A stretch of 60,000 nt of DNA, taken from positions 15,243,263-15,303,262 of the forward strand of contig NC_134028.1 of assembly GCF_964204645.1 (NCBI RefSeq), written 5' to 3'. The stretch comes from Tubulanus polymorphus. Taxonomy: Eukaryota > Nemertea > Palaeonemertea > Tubulaniformes > Tubulanidae. This document shows positions 21,063-39,039 of the stretch, piece by piece. Below the pieces are notes generated by a model. The model was not told where the DNA came from. It saw only the letters and a list, made by a program, of their open reading frames with translations, and did no database searches. A program made the position numbers and the translations under genes. Within the stretch, counting starts at the first letter, position 1. Each line of letters begins with the position of its first letter.

Positions 21063-24000
21063 TACCTTTAGGCATACTGCATTGTTTTGATAATATCGAG
21101 TGAAAAGTGAATATACTGAATTTAGATTTTAGGCTAATACTGACCTAATCCTATCCGTATTATAATGACACCAGTATATTAACATTAGTGTAGGGCCAAC
21201 GAGAGCGAAAAAGTTGTGTTTGTAGTACATGGTAGCTGACTCAATACTTAAATTCTGTTGTTACCCCTACATGAATGTACAGTTATTTTCATAGATTAGC
21301 CTATATAAGTGTTGACGCATGCGCAATGCAGTAGAATTCTGACTTGTAATATTGGGATTTGAAACCAAATGAAAAAAAATCTGACGGTAGTCCTTTGATT
21401 TACCCGCTGAGCCACATTTATCAACTGCACCCTTCCCTATCCCTATTCTTTGATGCATGCGCGTACACGTAGATTATTGATGCATGCGCAGAGGGAAGTC
21501 ACGTACGGCTAACCTGTGGAGATCACCGTACAATTATGTATGGGTAACATCTTCGTACTTAGAATGGTATTGGCTACTATGATAGGCCTATAGACAAATA
21601 AATACCGGTAGGTTTTTTAGTTTCCACACTTCTCACAACTGAACCAACTCTGACCAGCCAGTATATTTTAGTCCCAGTACGCACCAATCGACACAGGCCT
21701 AACACTGTTTGTCAACTGTCTGTGTGTTCGGTAGTAGTAGGCTATCGATAATCACCTGATACTTTTCTGTTGTTTCTATTCTCTCTGAATGTAGTCGAAA
21801 GGAGCTCAGACCACTATTCCAAAATCTTCTACATCCTATAGTAAAAACAAGAAATTCAAGAGTTTAGTTCATATATAAGCGTGTAAATTCAGGGGAAATC
21901 CTGCTTATGGCTCATAGGCCAGCATCTTAGCTACGCATTGAAGTGGTTTTCGCCCCACATACCCAACCTAACTTTTTAAATCTTTAGAAAGGAGGGGTAT
22001 CCCAGTACAGGTATGCCAGTACATCCGAGCCCAATATCTAAGGGAATCCCCCATCGTGTTTGGTACCCTTACTCCAAGCAAAAAAAGTCCAGGGAGTCCC
22101 TTATTTCATCATCAATCTGTCTCTCAGGATCAATGGATTTCATACATATAACCCAAATTCGTTACCTAGCCCATTTGCAGAAATTATGGCAACATTTATG
22201 GGGGACCTCTTCACTCTAGGTACTATTTTTGGGGACCGGCCCTACGCATCTTCGAGCTACTAACCTAATTGTGGTCTGATGCCAACGTAATTTTAGTAAC
22301 CACCTGCGACTCAACGACCTTGATTTAAACTTGATCAATTCAAAATGTATTTACTGGCGCTTTTGTTTACATGAACAGATCAGCAATATATTTAGATAAA
22401 ATAACCGGAATAACGGAAATCAATACTATAAAAGAGGTAACAACAAACAAATGCCTGTAAACCTGTCGAATTTGTGAATTCCTTGCATTCCGGAGCATTC
22501 CTTGGACGTATTATCGTTTCATCGGCGCATTCAGGTATACCGTTATGCAGGAGTATGGAACACCTGAAGGGACATACCGATAGCTGATCACCGACGTAGT
22601 ATGTTTCCGCCGGTGTTAGCTGTCTGAAAGTAATTTTAAGTTTAAAATAGGATGGAGAGTGCATTGATAGAATCTATGCGGAGAGAAGGTCTGTTATATT
22701 TCTATCAGAATTCAACATTCCGTTTAGTAGCTGTTAGTTGTCGAATCCGAGAGATGAATTTTATGTGATGAAAAAAAGTGGATTCTGTGAAGAAACAGAA
22801 AACCCTAATGAATTAACCCTGGTTTAAAGTAAATACCAGTCTATAAAACTGACACATGGTTAACAGTTTCGTTTCAGACTTTCGGGGACCATAAAAACAT
22901 CCAGTATTGAGACTAGGCTATATTCCACTGTTAGGCCAACCAATGTCTAAGTTACTAACAATAAGCAGCAAATTTTTGTCCACGAATGCATATCAAATTT
23001 GATGAAATTACTTCAATGCGTTTGAACCTATTAGGCTAATTATTGACTAATTCTGTTTTCTCTTTTATAGGTAGAATAGAATTAGGCCTATTCAATACCA
23101 CTCAAGTCCACTATACAGGTGAACTCAACTATCAACAAGGACTCAATTAGTGTCAACAAGCTCGGACAAACATCTACTTTTTTAAATGATAACTGTGCAG
23201 TAGTCTGGGCATACTGCAGTTTAACCATTTTATTACAACAACCAGTTAATGCTGATTTGGAGATAATCAACAGCTATCTACGGAATTGTTGAGAGGAGGT
23301 ACGTAGGTTAGTGTTGGTAATGTTGAACAAAAATCTAGCCTAGACTGGCCTAGGCCTCATTGTTCAAACCTCCTTTAAGCCAAGCTAGTTTGTAAAGCTG
23401 AGTTACATATCAAAGTGCAATGCAACAAATACAGTGGCAACTTGGGGTATTGAGAAATGAGACTTGTTGAACTCTGAATGAATTGACTTTTTGGCTCTTG
23501 TTAGCCAATGTCAACGGTCTGGCCGATCAATAATCATTCGTATGCTGAATACACTACGCTCAAAGCTATTTTTAGCACTCTCAAACGCAATTTCAGTAGC
23601 TTGTAATTTCACTACCAATAGGCGAATTGAACGGATTAAGCAAAAATTATTTCGTAATTGGTTTTTCTTTATGGTGTGCATAGTTTTTGAGAAATTAACC
23701 AAAAAATGTCAAAAAGTCGATTTATTTGAGCACGTTTTTTTATGCAGCATCTTTAACTGTCCAAAATTACACATGTGAAAATTCAATGCTATTTGCGTCG
23801 GAAGAACCTTATATCGCCAAGATTCAACGCTTTGTTCGGTAGTTATGGGCTTTCAAAGACAAAACCCCTCGAAATCTTGGTTAAATTTGTGTTGACCCGG
23901 TTTTGACTTCCATCATGACGTCGAAGGAGGTGGATCAGCTGGTGTGCATTATTTCACAAACAAAATAGTGGCAACATTGAATAGGTTGATATTCATCATT

Positions 24001-24419
24001 TCTAGCGCGAATACTGATACTCAAGGTGTATGATATAATGATTTAATGTGTGCGATGTGTTCAATGATTCATCTAGTTTTGATATCCCGTGCGTAAGGTA
24101 ACGTTGCATCAAGATATCTGACAAAAATTTGGTTTCAAAATGCGGAAATTTACTTCCATGTTCGCCACACGGCTGATTTACTGATAGCATGAAATTTTTA
24201 GAGATGAGTCTGATATATACACGACTGGAATACTTGATTTATCACCATTAATTGAAGCATTAGCGATCCGTTTTGTAGCCTGATTATTAGTATTAGTTTG
24301 TTAACTGCGGCACAGTGATGAACGTTTGCGTTGAAAACAGTCGTGTACAGTCTTTAGGCAAAATCGCATTCTACTCTCGTGTTCACTGCGTGTATGTATC
24401 AATTATAGAGTATGCGCGC
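21063..24419. other. Intergenic DNA, no confident gene
   Basis: Contains three GCATGCGC words at about 21318-21490. On the minus strand at 22392-22664 there is a Cys-rich open frame with a plausible splice acceptor; it is too weak to call. Confidence 0.45.
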
Positions 24420-24701
24420 CTCACACACACCTGCCAACCGTTACGTTTTTGCCATATTCCGTTCCGGTGCTACCCGCAGTAATACGGCGTTACTGGCACA
24501 GGCAATGGAATACGCTTTTTTCCGATATCGTTCCGATGTTACGCGAATGAGCAAATAAATACGGCCTCAATAAAATCTCCTTATATTATGTCAATAAAGG
24601 TAATTTTGCAGTACATAATCGGTATTTTGATGGTTTATTAACATTTATTACGGGGAAATTTGGTTTTTATTTGAGTAATTGTCACGAAGTTTCCATACAG
24701 C

Positions 24702-24785
24702 CGGGAACCAGTGTAGCGAATTTTCGGTTACAACGAGTAATACCGGGAACCAGTCTAGCGAATTTTCGGTTACAACGAGTAATTT
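24702..24785 (+). repeat. 42-bp tandem duplication upstream of the BED-like frame
   Basis: GGGAACCAGTGTAGCGAATT and GGGAACCAGTCTAGCGAATT begin two adjacent near-identical copies in the 5' region of the small gene. Confidence 0.8.
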
Positions 24786-24815
24786 TCATCGCTCAAATTG
24801 TCATGAATGTTGCAA

Positions 24816-25064
24816 ATGGCGGACGAAGTTCACGACGTTTTGTCAAATCTGGAAAATTCGGAGGGTTCTCCGTCTTCTTCGGAGTCGGAATCTCAAACTG
24901 ATACTGCGGTAACAGGCAGTAGAAAACGTATGATTAAGAAATATCGGAAACAGAAGTATAAAAAATCGTACAGCGCACAATATCCATGTTTCATAGCATC
25001 GAAATTAAGTAAATATCATGCAAGATGTACGATATGTCAAATCGTTATTTTGTTTTCTAGTTGA
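24816..25064 (+). CDS. N-terminal BED-like finger exon of a transposase-derived gene
   Basis: The frame starts in a good context (GCAAATGGCGG). An acidic Ser-rich start (MADEVHDVLSNLEN, SSSESES) is followed by a basic segment (SRKRMIKKYRKQKYKK) and a partial BED-like zinc finger (YPCFIASKLSKYHARCTICQ). In full-length relatives the finger continues with a DFxxxHGG segment, which is absent, so the frame either splices out near 25040 or is truncated. It resembles the N-termini of domesticated hAT-family genes. The encoded 82 residues cannot act as a transposase alone. Confidence 0.45.
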   Translation: MADEVHDVLSNLENSEGSPSSSESESQTDTAVTGSRKRMIKKYRKQKYKKSYSAQYPCFIASKLSKYHARCTICQIVILFSS

Positions 25065-25405
25065 GTTAACTGGTAATTATAATCTTTAATTGATGGTAGA
25101 TTAAGTTTACCTGTGATAGTGCGAGTAGGTGATGGGGTGTGTCTGATGTCTCAAAATTGTTTATATTTTATGGAAACTGCAGTTTCAAGTTTAATTTCAT
25201 AATAAATGCATTTTTTAAAATTAATTTCTTTAGTAGTTTTAATATTCTATATTCTGATTTTAATCCGAAAATTCGTTACTGGCCATATTGAAAATGTTAC
25301 TGGCAAAGGTCACATCAAGTCTAGTGGGTCACTGGCAAAATCTAAAAAATACTGGCAAATTTGAAAAATGTTACTCTCTTGAAAAATTCAATGTTGGCAG
25401 GTCTG

Positions 25406-26845
25406 CTCACAACGATTTGTCTGAGTGAAGGTGTAAGCTACTTAAAGCAATCCGATCGTGAAATTATTAAAAACCATGTCAGTCGATAAACTTAGTTTGT
25501 CAGTAACCAGCACTGGCCTCAAATTTAAAGAACTAGGTAGCTTCTGTCCTGATTGGTGCGTGTATGATAATGAAAAACCTCTGATGAAACCCAGGCTCTC
25601 ACCAAGTTTGTACTGTACCTTAACGGATCACTCGTGGTTTTAGTTGTTTTACGTCATTCAAGGGATGTATTAATATTATGAACATTTGTTCAGACAAAAG
25701 GCCCATAATCAATTTTTTGAATATTTCATTCTTGTAAAGTCATTTATCATAAAAGTTCACACTGACCAAAATTGAGTCCTTTTCATATATTTTTGGTTTA
25801 CCTTGAAATGAAACAGTACATTGAATATATGCAGGTTTTTACGTTACCAGCTTAAATGTAGTCACTAAGAATGAGTGGCAGCTTATTGGAACACTGCCAG
25901 TATCCTGAAACCTTAAACGTTTTCACACTTCAAACATACGTAGCTCATACATCGGCAGTTGGTTGGCCGTTTTTATAAAAAATAGAATCTATTTCAATGA
26001 ATCCGAGAAAAATGTTTTCACTCTGCACCTTTGAAGTCGGGTCGGTCGGTTTACGGCAATCAGACCATTATTTTGGGATGGCCTTATAAATAATCATTTA
26101 ACCTTTTATAGCAGAAGATGAGCACTGTGTTTCCTGTTTGATAGAATTTGTAATAAATTGTAATTTCTTGTGACCTGAAAATACTAAGCAGCAAAGTAAT
26201 GCCCTTGCTCAAAACAACCTCTAGCCTTTTCAAGTTAAACCACACTTTGCCCATGGGCAATTTATTTTCTTGTTTAATTTTCAATGAAATGAATTTTTGC
26301 GTACCAGTAGGCTATGTGACATATTTTACTTCCTCACACCAATTTGGCGAGCCACTGGACCATTGGTCCTTTATTTAAATTCAAATCAATGAGACGATCA
26401 AATTTGATCAAGTAAATTTGTTCCTGCCTCTTCCTATTTGTGTTACTTAAGAAAAAAGTGATTGAACTAAGTAAATTACATGGAAGCAGAAAGTGTACTT
26501 CGACACATTGAACCATTCACGATAAGCGAATATTATAGGCTGGCCATAGTGCGCGCTTGGGCCTATTTCATAAGTTGATTATTTTTATTGGTGACCACGT
26601 ATATTTTTATCCACAATCAATTGCAAAATTGTAGCTCATGACATGCTCTATGATTGGTGAATTTTAAAGGATATCCATGAAAGCTCTGCATCTACTTACT
26701 TATGGATAACGTATGAAAAGTGAAAACAATGACCCAAACTTAACTGCATTTCACCTTTTCAAAAAAGAAAAATTTTTCTGTTCAAAAAATTATACCATAA
26801 GAATATTAATTTTTGTTATTTTCAGAACAGAGAAACCGCGAGAAA
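25406..26845. other. Region upstream of FoxJ1 coding sequence
   Basis: No coding exon seen. It ends in a good splice acceptor, TTTTGTTATTTTCAG at 26811-26825, 20 bases before the FoxJ1 start codon, so at least one 5' untranslated exon should lie upstream. A copy of the dispersed CAATCAATTGCAAAATTGTA repeat lies at about 26536-26720, placing it in the presumed 5' intron. Confidence 0.6.
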
Positions 26846-31527
<4,682 letters not shown>

Positions 31528-34500
31528 ATAATAGATAGATTGTACATGTAAGATAGAAAGAAATATGTCATCGTAACAGCTGGTCTGATCCAAGAAATTA
31601 TTTATTTACAATCATAGAAAAGATATATTTATTTTGAGATTACATAAATTAATTTAGTGTAACTGTTGTCAATTCTTGAAAAATCTTTACTGTGCAACCT
31701 GAATGTAATCACCTCAAAACTTAAGGACTACTTGCATAGGCCTGAATATTGAATTTACAATTGGTATATTTGTATTGGTATAGCTATGCATATAATATTA
31801 TCCATGAGTTTTATGGTAATTGTTTTCTCTTTGATTTCACCGGGGCGTTGATAAGTGGAATTACATGATATATACAATTGCAGGAAAAATGCCACCATTG
31901 ATTTTTTCAACAAGTCGGAATGAACAAATGCTTATGATAGAATGCTACATTTCAAACTTCTGCCATCCAGATAATATACACGTTAAAACTTAAAGTACAG
32001 TCATCCTCGCTTAATTTGTCTTTGGTTAATTCGTATAACAACCTAATTTGTATAAAAGTGAAAGGTCCAGATTTTTTCATTCGTTATTTCCTTTGATTTC
32101 CATCGGGTAGTTCGTAGCCAGATCCATGGCCCCTTTTCTTAACTCTTTCAGTGCCCAGTCGGCTTTAGTCGACAGATTATTTCAGGTTGTACAGTGCCCT
32201 TTCGACTTCCGTCAATAAATCTTATAGCAGTTTTATTTTTAGTTTTTTGTATAGTATTCAGCAGACAAACCTTCCACTAGATGGCTTGATTAAATGGCAG
32301 GGCCCATAAGTTTGTTTTTATGCTGCATTTTTGTGGTGTTGCAATTCAAAATATTTGAGTTTTTGCGTTAGAAAGTAACGGGTACCTATCTTGAGGTCAT
32401 GTGATCTAATTAAAAGCTCATTTTCTAATCAAGATTACCCATTTGATTTATATTTCTGACAGTAGACATGAAATATTCCAATGTCAGCCGTTAGCTAAGG
32501 CTAGATACCCGATTTGTTCATTTTCATACCAGAAATTTAGGGGGTTTTCAAATAAGTAGGTCACCGTCTATAATTTATGCAAATTAGCTCATTTCCATAA
32601 GACGTCGCTTTCATTAAGAAAAATTATCACCAAAATTTTCGATGGGTTATACCCTACAAACTTTCAACTTTCAATTACCATAAAGCTCTATCTCCTATAG
32701 TTTTCACTCTATGGAGCACCAAAGTTGCAACTGATTTTCCTACGTTTTAGTTAACGATGATGGGCACTCTGAGAGTTTTTCTCAAATTACACATGGGCAC
32801 TGAAAGAGATAAAAACAATTGAAAAAGGGATGCCTAATTTCTATCCAAAAATGGCCAAATTAAAGGCATACAGCAAAAGCAGTTACATAGTTCATATTCA
32901 GGTGACCTTGGTTACTCGGGTCACTTTGGTTACAAATAATATCTCTGAGTGACTTTGCGCAGAGCGTCCAAACTTACATTGTCCAAACATCAACCTGTAT
33001 CTAAGCATTATCATATCATTACAAAATTGCTACCAAAGCATAAAAGCAGCCATCTCATTTGGTACCAAAAATTTGGTAACCAAAAGTGTTGACCGCACCA
33101 ACCTGTTACAAAGTTTCGGCATTAGTTTCTTATAGTATAGATAGGACATCTGTTGGGTAGTATAGTAGAATCCACCGTACTCGGTACCGGTTTACTCGGT
33201 TAACCAGCTGTGTCTGTGAAATTTTCTGATCGCTCTGTATTCCTATTCTAAATTTATCTCTAACTCAGTACCACTCAACTTGGTTTCCCACTTAAACTCT
33301 GGAATTTGTGCTCAAATCTGTTCTCTGTTTTGGCTAACTCGATTTTTTTAAGCCGACCTCCAATTTGGCATGTAGTCTAAAAGATTGCCTGTAAACGTTA
33401 TGTTAATATAACCTTAGATTAGGCGTTACAAGTATAGTATATGTATCATTATTTTCACTGGGCATATGATATAGCAGAATTTCAGCTGAGATTTAACTGG
33501 GTGTACAGTAAATGGACCAATTCCCAGATGAGAATGTCTATGAATTCGAATTCTGGCCACAAAACCGACCATAGAACACTAATGTCCATGTATTAAAATT
33601 ATCAGATGATTAATTTCATCTGCATACTGCATATGGATTAACCCTTGAGCTCCTCCTGCAGCTGTTCCAATAACAGTAAACTTTTTGATGAAAATAAGCT
33701 ACCGGTAGTTATCAATAAACCTATCTAAAAACAAAATGTACGTATAGCGCAATAGCTGTGACGACATAAATTGCAATAACGTTTAAAAATATTTTGACAC
33801 TACGCCAATTATAGTATGACAATTAATAATGATTGCTGTTTAAATTATATCTATGTATTGGAATAATTTTTAAATTTTGGTGTGACATTTTTTTCCTAGT
33901 GTGCAAGAAGTGGCATTCTTCCTATGTTGCAAAATTTGGTGGCATTTTACTGGTGGGATTATTTTTGTATACTGGTATATCCATACATAATCATACCAAT
34001 GCATATATTGTGACCACAATCAATTGAAAATTCTACCTTATAACGTTCTATGAATGTGGAGTTTCAAGAGCATTATGCCTTTTTACTAATTTGGTCATGT
34101 GGGGTCTCAAAAATTGTAATTGTTTGTCAGATTTTCAAGCACTTCACTAAGTAGGCATTGTATCCCTGGACACCTAGTTGATATTTCATATGTTGATAAT
34201 CGGTTTTTATCTTATCAGACATAACAAATATATGTTTGTGAAATGCCTTATAATGTTGATGAAATTCAGGTCTGGAAGGACCAATTGTTGAATGCAAATC
34301 GTTCAGTTTAGTGCAAACTTTATTTTCCCCATTGGTCTGCTTATTTGAGGGCAGGGCCACAATTTTTAATGTGATAACTATTAATATGAAAACTTGTGTG
34401 CACACAGCAATAGGTTTTTCTTGGTTATTTGGATACTTGTGATTTAAAACAAGAAACTTCATCAGCAATTATGTAGGGATCAAATGACAGATCAAAATAT

Positions 34501-36956
34501 CTACCATTTTTCTCATCACTTCTGGTGCTGTAGATTTATTTCAGTTGTGTCTTTATATGAGATGGCAGCTGTACGAAACATCAAAACGCATGAACAAAGC
34601 CATAGGTCTTTAATGTTTCTTGTTTCAAGGTTTATCTTGGTGAGTGCACTAGGAACCTATCAGTTTAATGACAGATGTAGTTTTATTTAGCTACTCCAAA
34701 ACCCTAGACTGTGATATCTGATAACTTTTTATCAATTTGATCATGATTGGTTCTTGTTTTGAAATGATAGCATTAGTTTTTTTTAGAATTAAATATTATT
34801 TCAATCATACCTTTGTATTGAATTTTATTCTGTTTGACTGGTACAAAGTACTCTTTTTCAAATGTGATATGTACTATTTTTTGATGTTGTGTTAACGATT
34901 AGCTTGAGTATATTCAATTTTGATGTGGTATCGTGCTGCTGAAGATTATACATTGGTGAGTTGAAGGGCTACTGATGATTCCTCCTGGAATGGGATCATT
35001 CAATTAGTACATACATTGATAGGGAGGGGTTCAGTGAAAATGCAAGCAAATGCCTATAGGGGAAGGGTCACACCAGGCCTAATACGTTCGCACCATTTGA
35101 TGCCTTTTTTGATACAGCATTTAAAAACAATATTGTTCTACAATATGCTATGACTCAATAAAATACTCAATGTTGTTGTTCCAACGATTATCGTGATGGC
35201 CGCATTGGCAGAATTAAGAAAATAACGCAATGAGAAGTCTGATTGTGTCCAGTTCGACTCCTATTGCATATTTCACTTAGTTTCATACATACAACGGTAG
35301 TTACCATTAATTAGTATGTTTACAAAAATCATAAAGCGTACATGCAGGGGGTTGTGGTGGTGTTGCATATGAGGGAAGGAGGGGGTTAAAAATTCAGCTA
35401 TTTTTTGCATACATATTGAACGATCCCTTCCTTATGGCTGGCTTATGCCGACCTGCAACTCAACGCCTACTGATGCAACTGGGTTAATCGGCAAGTTGTA
35501 ACCTATGGTATCCACTCAATAAAAGATAGCTTACGATTGCAACCCGATGACTACTGATTCATCGCAAGCCGTATCTAGCTAGTTGCCCATGTTCTACTCC
35601 GGCCTACGGTAGGCTGATATTTGCTTTTGAGAACAAGTGACCTGACCTCAGCTGCAATAGACGAACCTGAGCCAATCAGAGAGAGCATGCATAGAACAAA
35701 TTGTAACCGCTAGTTAGCCACATTTGGATCTTGTCATGAACTTTCAAATTTAGGCTTCCAATAGTGGGATTCGAACCTAATAGCTTATGATAAACTTGAC
35801 ATCCAAGTCCTCTAAATAAAGTACAGAATTCAACATCTGCCTATTTGAAATTCTCGAGTATTTGGAGTATGAACATGACAGATCTGAGCACTCGCTTCAA
35901 ATCCAAGTAAGATGAATTTGGGGGGGGGGCCAAAAGGACACGATTTTGCTGACCCACCTCATCAAATCTTATATCATTTGAAAGGCTTGACTATTTATAA
36001 AAAGTTTGTGTTATTTCGTAATAAATTTGATGCATGAAAAGCAACAGCAAATGAGCTATTCAGTATCGTGATAAATTTGGATTTCCCTTGAATTTTCATG
36101 AGGACTAATAGACGCGACATAGTGATGTTCCTTATTGCTAATGGATTAAAGATGATCCAGTGTTAATAAGAAATGACACAGACAACCTTTTTGATAATTA
36201 TATAGCTTAGCATACACATTTTACAGTAAAATGCTTAAAATTAAAGGTGGAACTGATACATGCCTTAACACTTGGCTCCAGTTTGAATGAGCGCCACGTT
36301 GCAGGTCAACATAATCCAGCCTTTAGAGTTACTTTCTAATTTCATGAATTGGTTATGGTAACATTCCTATCCACAGGATGCAATTGTTACATCCAGTATT
36401 ATTGATATACTAATGCATATAGTTTCTTACCAGGAGCATAAAAAAACAGTAGTGATGTATATGAATGCAGAAATGAATGCTCATGGTATACATTGCCAGA
36501 GGGAAATTTCTGAGAATAAAATGACCAAGTAAGAAAATATAACTACATTGTAAAGGTATAAAATAGAATGGAACCTTGTTGCAACGATCTTCAGCGGACC
36601 AGAGATTTTGTCCATTATGACCGATAGTTAGTTAATCATTGAAAGTTTGCGAAGCCTATTCTGGATCGAATCCCATTTTGCGATAACCAATAAAAAAAAA
36701 ACAATCAATTTTTATCCAAAATTCTTTATTCTGACATTGTTTATGATTTCTCCTATGATAGTCTCCTATTAGCGCGTATGCTTTCAAGTCGAATTATTGC
36801 TGAACTCAAACATTAATCTAAAGATCAGTGCAACATAATATGAATTGAGTTCCGTTCACTTGCTCAAATCATCAACAAACTTAGAACAATAATCACTGCT
36901 CTCAATTGATTCAAGTAAGGAGTCTATTGCATCTTACATGATTCTCACTCTGGCAT
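31528..36956. other. FoxJ1 3' flank and intergenic DNA
   Basis: No further gene recognised. It holds diverged copies of the CTCF-like-core repeat (31756-31890; 33964-34175, ending GTATCCCTGGACACCTAGTT). A pogo-like end sits at about 31998 (CAGTCATCCTCGCTTAATT). tRNA-like SINE traces lie near 35190-35270 (plus strand, GTTCGACTCC B-box) and 35757-35820 (minus strand, GGTTCGAATCCC B-box). Confidence 0.5.
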
Positions 36957-38070
36957 TTTTAGCCCACTTGGGACTTAAGTCCCAGCGGGCTATTGCGTTC
37001 ACTTTTTGTTCGTCATTTCATCCGTCCGTAGATGGAATCCAGTTATTTTGGGAAGTTTTGAAGTCGCTTCAAGGTAATGTCTTGATATTTGGTTTATACA
37101 TGTATCTACCCGAGGCACATCTTCAGCCCAAAAACTGGCCATGTCAGATTCAAGGTGGCCGACTGGCAGCCATTGTTGTTCGCCCAAAATCAGCACTTTT
37201 TACACATTTTCGAAGTTTTTGAGGGAAATTTTAGAGACGCTTAGATCAATTACTTTTATTGTTCAAATGTATTTGTATCGACCAAGGGCCCATCAGCATG
37301 AGAAAAATTGGGTCGATCAGACTCAAGATGGCTGACCTGTGACCTTTTTTGTGCCCAAAATTGTCAATTTTGGCCTGAATTCTAAGTCCTGTAGCTTCCT
37401 ACTGGTTTGCCATTTTTCATTGCAATTTGTGGTGGGTATTCTTTGGAAAGGGATGTTTTATACCCGAGACAGGTTAGATTAGGCAATTATTACACAATTT
37501 GCAGCTATCTTGGTGTCGTCAGTACTCATTCGCATGTGGAAAAAAGTTTTTCCACATTATATTGATACTTAAGCATATTTTGTTACCACAATCAATTGGA
37601 AAGGTGTTGCTCATGACATGGTCTATGACCGTGTTGAGTTTCAAGGTCCTTGGTTTTTATATATGGCCACCAGGGGGCGTTGAACAATACAATAACTTAG
37701 TATTTCTATATTATATTTGTACCTATGCATATTTTGCTACCACAATCAATTTGAAAGTTGTAGCTCATGACATGTTCTGTGATTATGGTGAGTTTCAAGG
37801 TCAATGGGCTTCGCATATGGTCACCAGGGGGCGTTGAATAGTAGAATAACTTAGTATTTGCATATCATATTGGTAACTAGGCATATTTTGCTGCCTCAAT
37901 TGATTACAAAATTGTAGCTGCTGACATGTTCTATGATTGTGGTGAGTTTGATAAGGCCATTTGATTTTTTCAAGGTCATTGGATGGGGCATTGAAAATTG
38001 AAATTGTTAGATTGTTGAGCATCTGAATCCACTTCCCAAGTGGGCATGGTGTCCCTGGACCCCTAGTTAC
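36957..38070 (+). mobile_element. Longest copy of the dispersed repeat with CTCF-like cores
   Basis: It begins TTTTTAGCCCACTTGGGACT and ends TTCCCAAGTGGGCATGGTGT then CCCTGGACCCCTAGTT. CCCACTTGGGA and TCCCAAGTGGG form short inverted ends. Inside are three tandem units of about 152 bp (from 37560, 37712 and 37864), each with AATCAATT, TCATGACATG and GAGTTTCAAGGTC; the first two carry CACCAGGGGGCGTTGAA. Non-coding. Likely a non-autonomous DNA transposon; the superfamily is unknown. Confidence 0.65.
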
Positions 38071-38899
38071 CAGTGGCATTATATTTTCAAGTATGTGGAA
38101 AAATACCTTTTATGTGTTTATTGAACAAAGCCTAGGCATGTAAATATGTGTGTTATTTATTTAATATTTTATTACGTTAAAGATAAAATGTGATAATGAA
38201 CTGCCAGTAGGAATTTTTTTTAATTTTTAAATTCATCACTTGCGTGTTTAACCCCAGTACTTCTTTGATTCCAATACGTTTTTTGGCTGAGATGTGGGTC
38301 ACCTATTGTTTTTAACTAATAGGATACTCGGCGCAAAATTCATGCATATAGCTATCAGGATACATACAGTAACCACTGAGTTAGGTCTTGTTACCGCTAT
38401 GAATAGGATAGAATGATTGAATTTATTCTACTTTGTATCTTTCAATAAAGAGTGAAACTACATAGTTCCAGCAATCAGTGATTTTTAAGTCAAGTTAAAA
38501 TACCCCACAGATTTTCTGCATTCTCTGGGATCCCAGGAACTTGGATAACCTGCCAGGTTTTTTTACAAAGGAGTATTGAGCCCCGGGACTGATTGCAATA
38601 TATCATTCAAGTCCATATTTCTTAAGAATTTCCTTAAGTATTTCCATAAGTAAAACTCTAAAACTGAGTGGTATGCAATACAGATCTTAGGTTAAGAATT
38701 TCCTTAATTTATCCATAACTTTTAAGGGACTTCTGACGTACCTTAAGTATACTTTTGGTTAACTGATTCAGAAAGCACTATATAGAAGGCAGTGGCAGAC
38801 TGATCTGACTCTGTAATGGTAGACGATAGTTTCAATCCGCGATACCCATGTACCCCCATGCGCATGCACGAATCGAGATTCTAAGAGAATATAAGTGAA
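38071..38899. other. No gene seen
   Basis: AT-rich DNA. A short CTTAAGAATTTCC/TTAAGTATTTCC repeat lies at about 38625-38760, probably another small MITE. Confidence 0.45.
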
Positions 38900-38970
38900 A
38901 ATTTTGGGTTCGATCTCAAAAGCACTTGGCGGATAGCACAACGCTCTACTCACTGAGCATGATGCGGAAC
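38900..38970 (-). repeat. tRNA-derived SINE head or tRNA pseudogene
   Basis: On the minus strand GCTCAGTGAGTAGAGCG (A-box region) is followed about 30 bases later by GAGATCGAACCC (B-box region). Spacing and sequence fit the 5' part of a tRNA-derived SINE. A complete acceptor stem was not found, so it is not called as a functional tRNA. Confidence 0.5.
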
Positions 38971-39039
38971 TGCCGGAACCGCAACTGTTTAACCATTTCT
39001 AGCCTTACCCTAATAAAACACTATTATAACCCTATCCCC

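Larger units (their letters stand above)
24428..25405 (+). mobile_element. hAT-like transposon remnant
   Basis: 978 bp between inverted ends CACCTGCCAAC and GTTGGCAGGTCTG. They are flanked by CTCACACA on the left and CTCACAAC on the right, compatible with a decayed 8-bp duplication. It encodes only the BED-like first exon described separately. Both halves contain the words TTACTGGC/ACTGGCAAA. The hAT assignment rests on TSD length, end sequence and the BED-like finger. Confidence 0.5.

Noticed and set aside
22392-22664. Cys-rich minus-strand frame with a plausible acceptor (TTACTTTCAG) before QLTPAETYY
   Set aside because: Could be a single exon of a secreted protein, but no neighbouring exons, donor or family match was seen.
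23491-23778. 95-residue plus-strand frame
   Set aside because: No recognisable motif; overlapping frame on the other strand of equal quality.
26813-26845. Upstream in-frame ATG (26813) as the FoxJ1 start
   Set aside because: It lies in the polypyrimidine tract before the TTTTCAG acceptor and would be spliced out; the ATG at 26846 is used.
34127-34468. 113-residue minus-strand frame
   Set aside because: Its start side lies in ordinary AT-rich DNA and its end falls in a dispersed repeat copy; no domain.
35190-35820. Two further tRNA-like B-box sites as RNA genes
   Set aside because: Only partial similarity to tRNA halves; noted as possible SINE traces but not called as genes.
38900-38970. 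Functional tRNA gene
   Set aside because: A- and B-box-like words are present but no complete cloverleaf with acceptor stem; treated as SINE head.
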